NCBI GenBank assembly: GCA_965223305.1
Contig: CBDCWT010000045.1
Coordinates: 124,001 to 188,000, forward strand
Direction of reading: 5' to 3'
Source of the DNA: CBDCWT01 sp965223305
Lineage (GTDB): Bacteria > Planctomycetota > Planctomycetia > Pirellulales > Pirellulaceae
DNA length: 64,000 nucleotides
In this document: one piece after another, positions 61,403 through 64,000 of the stretch
Layout of the letters: each line of letters starts with the position of its first letter
How positions within the stretch are numbered: position 1 is the first letter of the stretch
The notes under the pieces: model-generated
What the model was told of the DNA's origin: nothing
Database searches by the model: none
What the model saw: only the letters and a program-made list of their open reading frames with translations
Translations under genes and position numbers: made by a program

Positions 61403-64000
61403 TCAACTCCCGCGCGGCGGGCCACCTGTCCAACGCTCGCTCAGCGACTGAAACACGAGGAAGAACGAGGGCACGAATAGCAGGGAGAAGCAGGTGGCGG
61501 CGACCATGCCGCCAACGACCGCCAAACCAACCGCCACTCGGCTGGCTGCACCCGCTCCACTGGCCAGCAGCAAGGGAATGAACCCCAAGATCGACGAAAA
61601 GGCAGTCATCAAGATGGCTCGAAACCGTAACTCGGCGGCCGAAGCGGCAGCGGCGCGAATATCCAGCCCAGCACGCCGCTGCTCGGCACCAAACTCGACA
61701 ATCAAAATGGCGTTCTTGCTCGCCAAGGCCACCAGCAGCACCAGACCGATCTGCGAGTAGACATTGAGATCCGCACCCGCAATCGTGATCGCCGCGATGA
61801 CACCGATCGCTGACAAGGGGACCACCGCAAGCACAGCAGCTGGACTCGTCCAACTCTCGTACTGCGCCGCCAGTACCAAGAAGACGAACACCACCGACAG
61901 CAGCAAGATGAAAGTGGGATTGTCTTGAATTCGCTGTGAGTTCTTCAGCTGATTCTCCTGGTAAGACATGCCCGTCCATTCGAAACCCATGGAGGCCGGC
62001 AGCTTATCGCTGGCCATCTGCTCCATGAGGGCCAAGGCCTGCCCCGAACTGTAACCCGCTGCCGGCGAGCCGTTGATTTGCGCAGTCGGATAGAGGTTGA
62101 AGCGCTGGATCACCTGGGGGCCGAACGTCTCCCGTACGTTGACAAAGGTGCCGATCGGAATCATCTCACCTCGAGTGTTCCGCACATCGAGCTTCGTGAT
62201 GTCACTCGGTGAAACGCGGAACTGTTCGCCGGCCTGGACGCGTACTTGCCAAGTGCGTCCGAATTCATTGAAGTCATTCACATAGGCGGAACCCAGGTAC
62301 GCCTGCAGCGTGCTGAAGACTGCGTTCAACGGTACATCGAGCGTCTTGACTTTCGTGCGGTCGATGTCGACAAACAACTGCGGAACGTTGGCACGAAACG
62401 TCGTGTTCATCGCCGTCAGGCCGCTCTGCGCCCCGCCGTCGGTGAGCATCTCGTCGGTCAGCGTCTGCAATTCGGCCAGTCCAACACCTTGGCGGTCTTG
62501 CACCTGCATCTGAAAACCGCCCGAGTTGCCCAGGCCGTCGATCGACGGCGGGACAAACGCAAACACGATCGCTTCCTCGATCTTGTTGAACTCGGCGCGG
62601 AGATGCGCGAGGATCGCGTCCTGTGTCTCTTCGGGCGTTGTCCGCTCGCCCCACGGCTTATAGATCACAGCGGCCAGACCTAGATTCGAACCGTTGTTTC
62701 CGCTCAACAGCGAAAAACCTGCGATCGACACGACGTTGGCCACACCTGGCGTGTTTTCATAGATCGCGTCCAGCTTCCTCAGCACCGCGTCGGTTCGCTG
62801 GCGAGATGCTGCGTCCGGCAGCTGGACGTTGACAAAACAGTAACCCTGGTCCTCGGTTGGCAGAAAGCCGGTCGGCAACCGTCCGAAACCCCATCCTGTC
62901 AGCGCTACCAGGCCGCCGAAGACGAGCATTACCAGCACCACGCGGCGGAGCATACCGCCGATCACCGCCTTGTAGACGGAGGTCGTCTTATCAAAGGTGA
63001 GGTTGAACCAGCGGAAGAAAAAGAACTTCTTTTCGCCGGAGGCCCGCAACAGCAAGCCGCACAGCGCCGGACTCAACGTCAGCGCGTTGATCGTGCTGAT
63101 GAGCACCGCTGCGGAAATCGTCAGAGCAAACTGGCGAAAGAGCTGCCCGGTGATCCCACCCATGAAGGCGGTGGGAACGAACACGGCTAGCAGCACCAAC
63201 GTCGTCGCGATCACCGGCCCTGTGATTTCGTTCATCGCGGCGATTGCCGCTTCCTTCGGTTTGAGTCCACGGTCGAGATGTCGGGTCGTGTTCTCGACCA
63301 CCACGATCGCGTCGTCGACAACGATGCCAATCGCCAGCACGATTCCGAACAAGGTCAGCATGTTGATCGAGAAACCGAGCCCGGCCATGAAGGCGAAGGT
63401 GCCGATCAACGAGACTGGGATCGCTGCACAGGGGACAATCGTCGAACGCCAATCCTGCAGGAAGACGAATATCACCACGACAACCAGCAACACGGCAATG
63501 AAGAGCGTTTCGTAGACCTCGGCGATCGACGCCCGCACAAAGAGCGTTGTGTCAAAGGGGATGTGAAACTGCAGGCCCTGGGGAAATCTGCCGCTCAGCT
63601 CCTCCATCTTGCTCTTGATCTTGTCTGCCAAATCCAAGGCATTCGCGCCGGGCAACTGATAGATGAAGATCGTCGTGCAGGGTTCGCCGTTGAAATTCGA
63701 GCCTCGGTTGTAGTCCTTACCACCCCGCTCAACCCCATCCCGCACAACCCGGCCGTCGTCGTCGCGCTGCTCGTCGACGACGACGTCGCGTACTCGCGTA
63801 ATTCGTCCGCCCTCGGCCGTCTTGACGATGATGTCCGCAAACTGCTCGTCGGTGGTCAAGCGACCTTGCGTGTTGATCACCAGCTGGAAGGCCGTTCCGA
63901 CCGGCGCCGGCTCGGCACCGATGCGGCCGGCCGCGACCTGGACGTTCTGTTCGCTGATCGCATTCAAAACGTCTTGAGTCGTCAGGTTGCGCGCTTTCAG
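61403..64000 (-). CDS. RND efflux transporter permease (HAE1/AcrB-type), 5' end outside window
   Basis: Partial; the frame is open through the right edge (residues LKARNLTTQDVLNAISEQN at the edge), so the start lies outside. Visible parts: ARNLTTQDV, QLPGANALDLADKIKSKM, FDTTLFVRASIAEVYETLF, then transmembrane helices with FLQDWRSTIVPCAAIPVSL, GIVVDDAIVVVENTTRH (the functional Asp pair), a second porter part (QLPDAASRQRTDAVL) and the final helix set (SAIGVIAAITIAG, EFGAEQRRAGLDI). It ends near residue ~865 of the seen part. It would export hydrophobic or toxic compounds as a trimer with a fusion protein and outer-membrane channel, not seen here. Confidence 0.9.
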   Translation of the reverse strand: MKARNLTTQDVLNAISEQNVQVAAGRIGAEPAPVGTAFQLVINTQGRLTTDEQFADIIVKTAEGGRITRVRDVVVDEQRDDDGRVVRDGVERGGKDYNRGSNFNGEPCTTIFIYQLPGANALDLADKIKSKMEELSGRFPQGLQFHIPFDTTLFVRASIAEVYETLFIAVLLVVVVIFVFLQDWRSTIVPCAAIPVSLIGTFAFMAGLGFSINMLTLFGIVLAIGIVVDDAIVVVENTTRHLDRGLKPKEAAIAAMNEITGPVIATTLVLLAVFVPTAFMGGITGQLFRQFALTISAAVLISTINALTLSPALCGLLLRASGEKKFFFFRWFNLTFDKTTSVYKAVIGGMLRRVVLVMLVFGGLVALTGWGFGRLPTGFLPTEDQGYCFVNVQLPDAASRQRTDAVLRKLDAIYENTPGVANVVSIAGFSLLSGNNGSNLGLAAVIYKPWGERTTPEETQDAILAHLRAEFNKIEEAIVFAFVPPSIDGLGNSGGFQMQVQDRQGVGLAELQTLTDEMLTDGGAQSGLTAMNTTFRANVPQLFVDIDRTKVKTLDVPLNAVFSTLQAYLGSAYVNDFNEFGRTWQVRVQAGEQFRVSPSDITKLDVRNTRGEMIPIGTFVNVRETFGPQVIQRFNLYPTAQINGSPAAGYSSGQALALMEQMASDKLPASMGFEWTGMSYQENQLKNSQRIQDNPTFILLLSVVFVFLVLAAQYESWTSPAAVLAVVPLSAIGVIAAITIAGADLNVYSQIGLVLLVALASKNAILIVEFGAEQRRAGLDIRAAAASAAELRFRAILMTAFSSILGFIPLLLASGAGAASRVAVGLAVVGGMVAATCFSLLFVPSFFLVFQSLSERWTGGPPRGS

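Noticed and set aside
61317..61979. 220-codon minus-strand frame overlapping the RND pump end
   Set aside because: It is a shadow in another frame of the pump gene; composition is poor.

Overview
The window comes from a planctomycete, most likely of the Pirellulales type. The evidence is: secreted giants with an LEPR-XLL-like leader, FG-GAP/Calx-beta, cohesin-like and dockerin parts; an ECF sigma factor fused in operon to a TPR Ser/Thr kinase; a sulfatase operon; an OprB porin; and many palindromic intergenic repeats, including the family whose spurious translation reads NPKRKRG or RSVSEGE. No tRNA, rRNA or CRISPR array was recognised.

Layout. (1) 0.3-9.7 kb: a LuxR-type HTH regulator, then a minus-strand surface cluster: Cys-rich small protein, a split YD/RHS giant, a methyltransferase-GT2-GT2-TPR fusion and a radical SAM/SPASM-like protein. 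(2) 9.9-15.1 kb: a frameshifted FG-GAP/dockerin gene between two direct ~585-bp repeats that carry its own 3' end. (3) 15.3-23.7 kb, plus strand: a bipartite GT2-type protein, a GT4, a tandem CgeB-like GT, a small membrane coiled-coil protein overlapping a membrane PAS protein, an ECF-like sigma factor and a sugar C-methyltransferase-like enzyme. Regions 1 and 3 together look like a surface glycan or glycoprotein island. (4) 23.9-31.2 kb, minus strand: Gly/Ser-Arg-Pro-rich secreted protein, SnoaL-like protein, HAD phosphatase, sulfatase, and an OprB porin, suggesting uptake and processing of sulfated carbohydrate. (5) 31.9-37.7 kb: a papain-like/DUF2786 fusion converging on an AlbA_2/Schlafen-type ATPase-like regulator, and a rifampin-phosphotransferase-like dikinase. 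(6) 38.4-45.8 kb: intact Calx-beta/FG-GAP/dockerin giant, desaturase, cold-shock protein with a small basic partner, quinone-oxidoreductase-like protein. (7) 45.8-48.4 kb: repeat-rich and gene-poor. (8) 48.4-64 kb: REC-GGDEF-CBS protein, a small secreted protein, ECF sigma plus kinase, HD-GYP protein, Bax-inhibitor-1 protein, two enolase-superfamily genes and an RND efflux pump running off the right edge.

Three copies of a 182-183-bp foldback MITE-like element with 16-bp inverted termini and 4-bp flanking repeats lie at 29.4, 37.7 and 61.1 kb. The most unusual items are this element, the papain-like/DUF2786/DUF7168 fusion, the RHS-glycosyltransferase-radical SAM cluster, covarying hairpin repeats at 51 kb, a promoter-like element shared with exact spacing by two loci at 50.4 and 55.5 kb, and an enolase paralogue lacking catalytic residues beside a duplicated leader-only micro-ORF.
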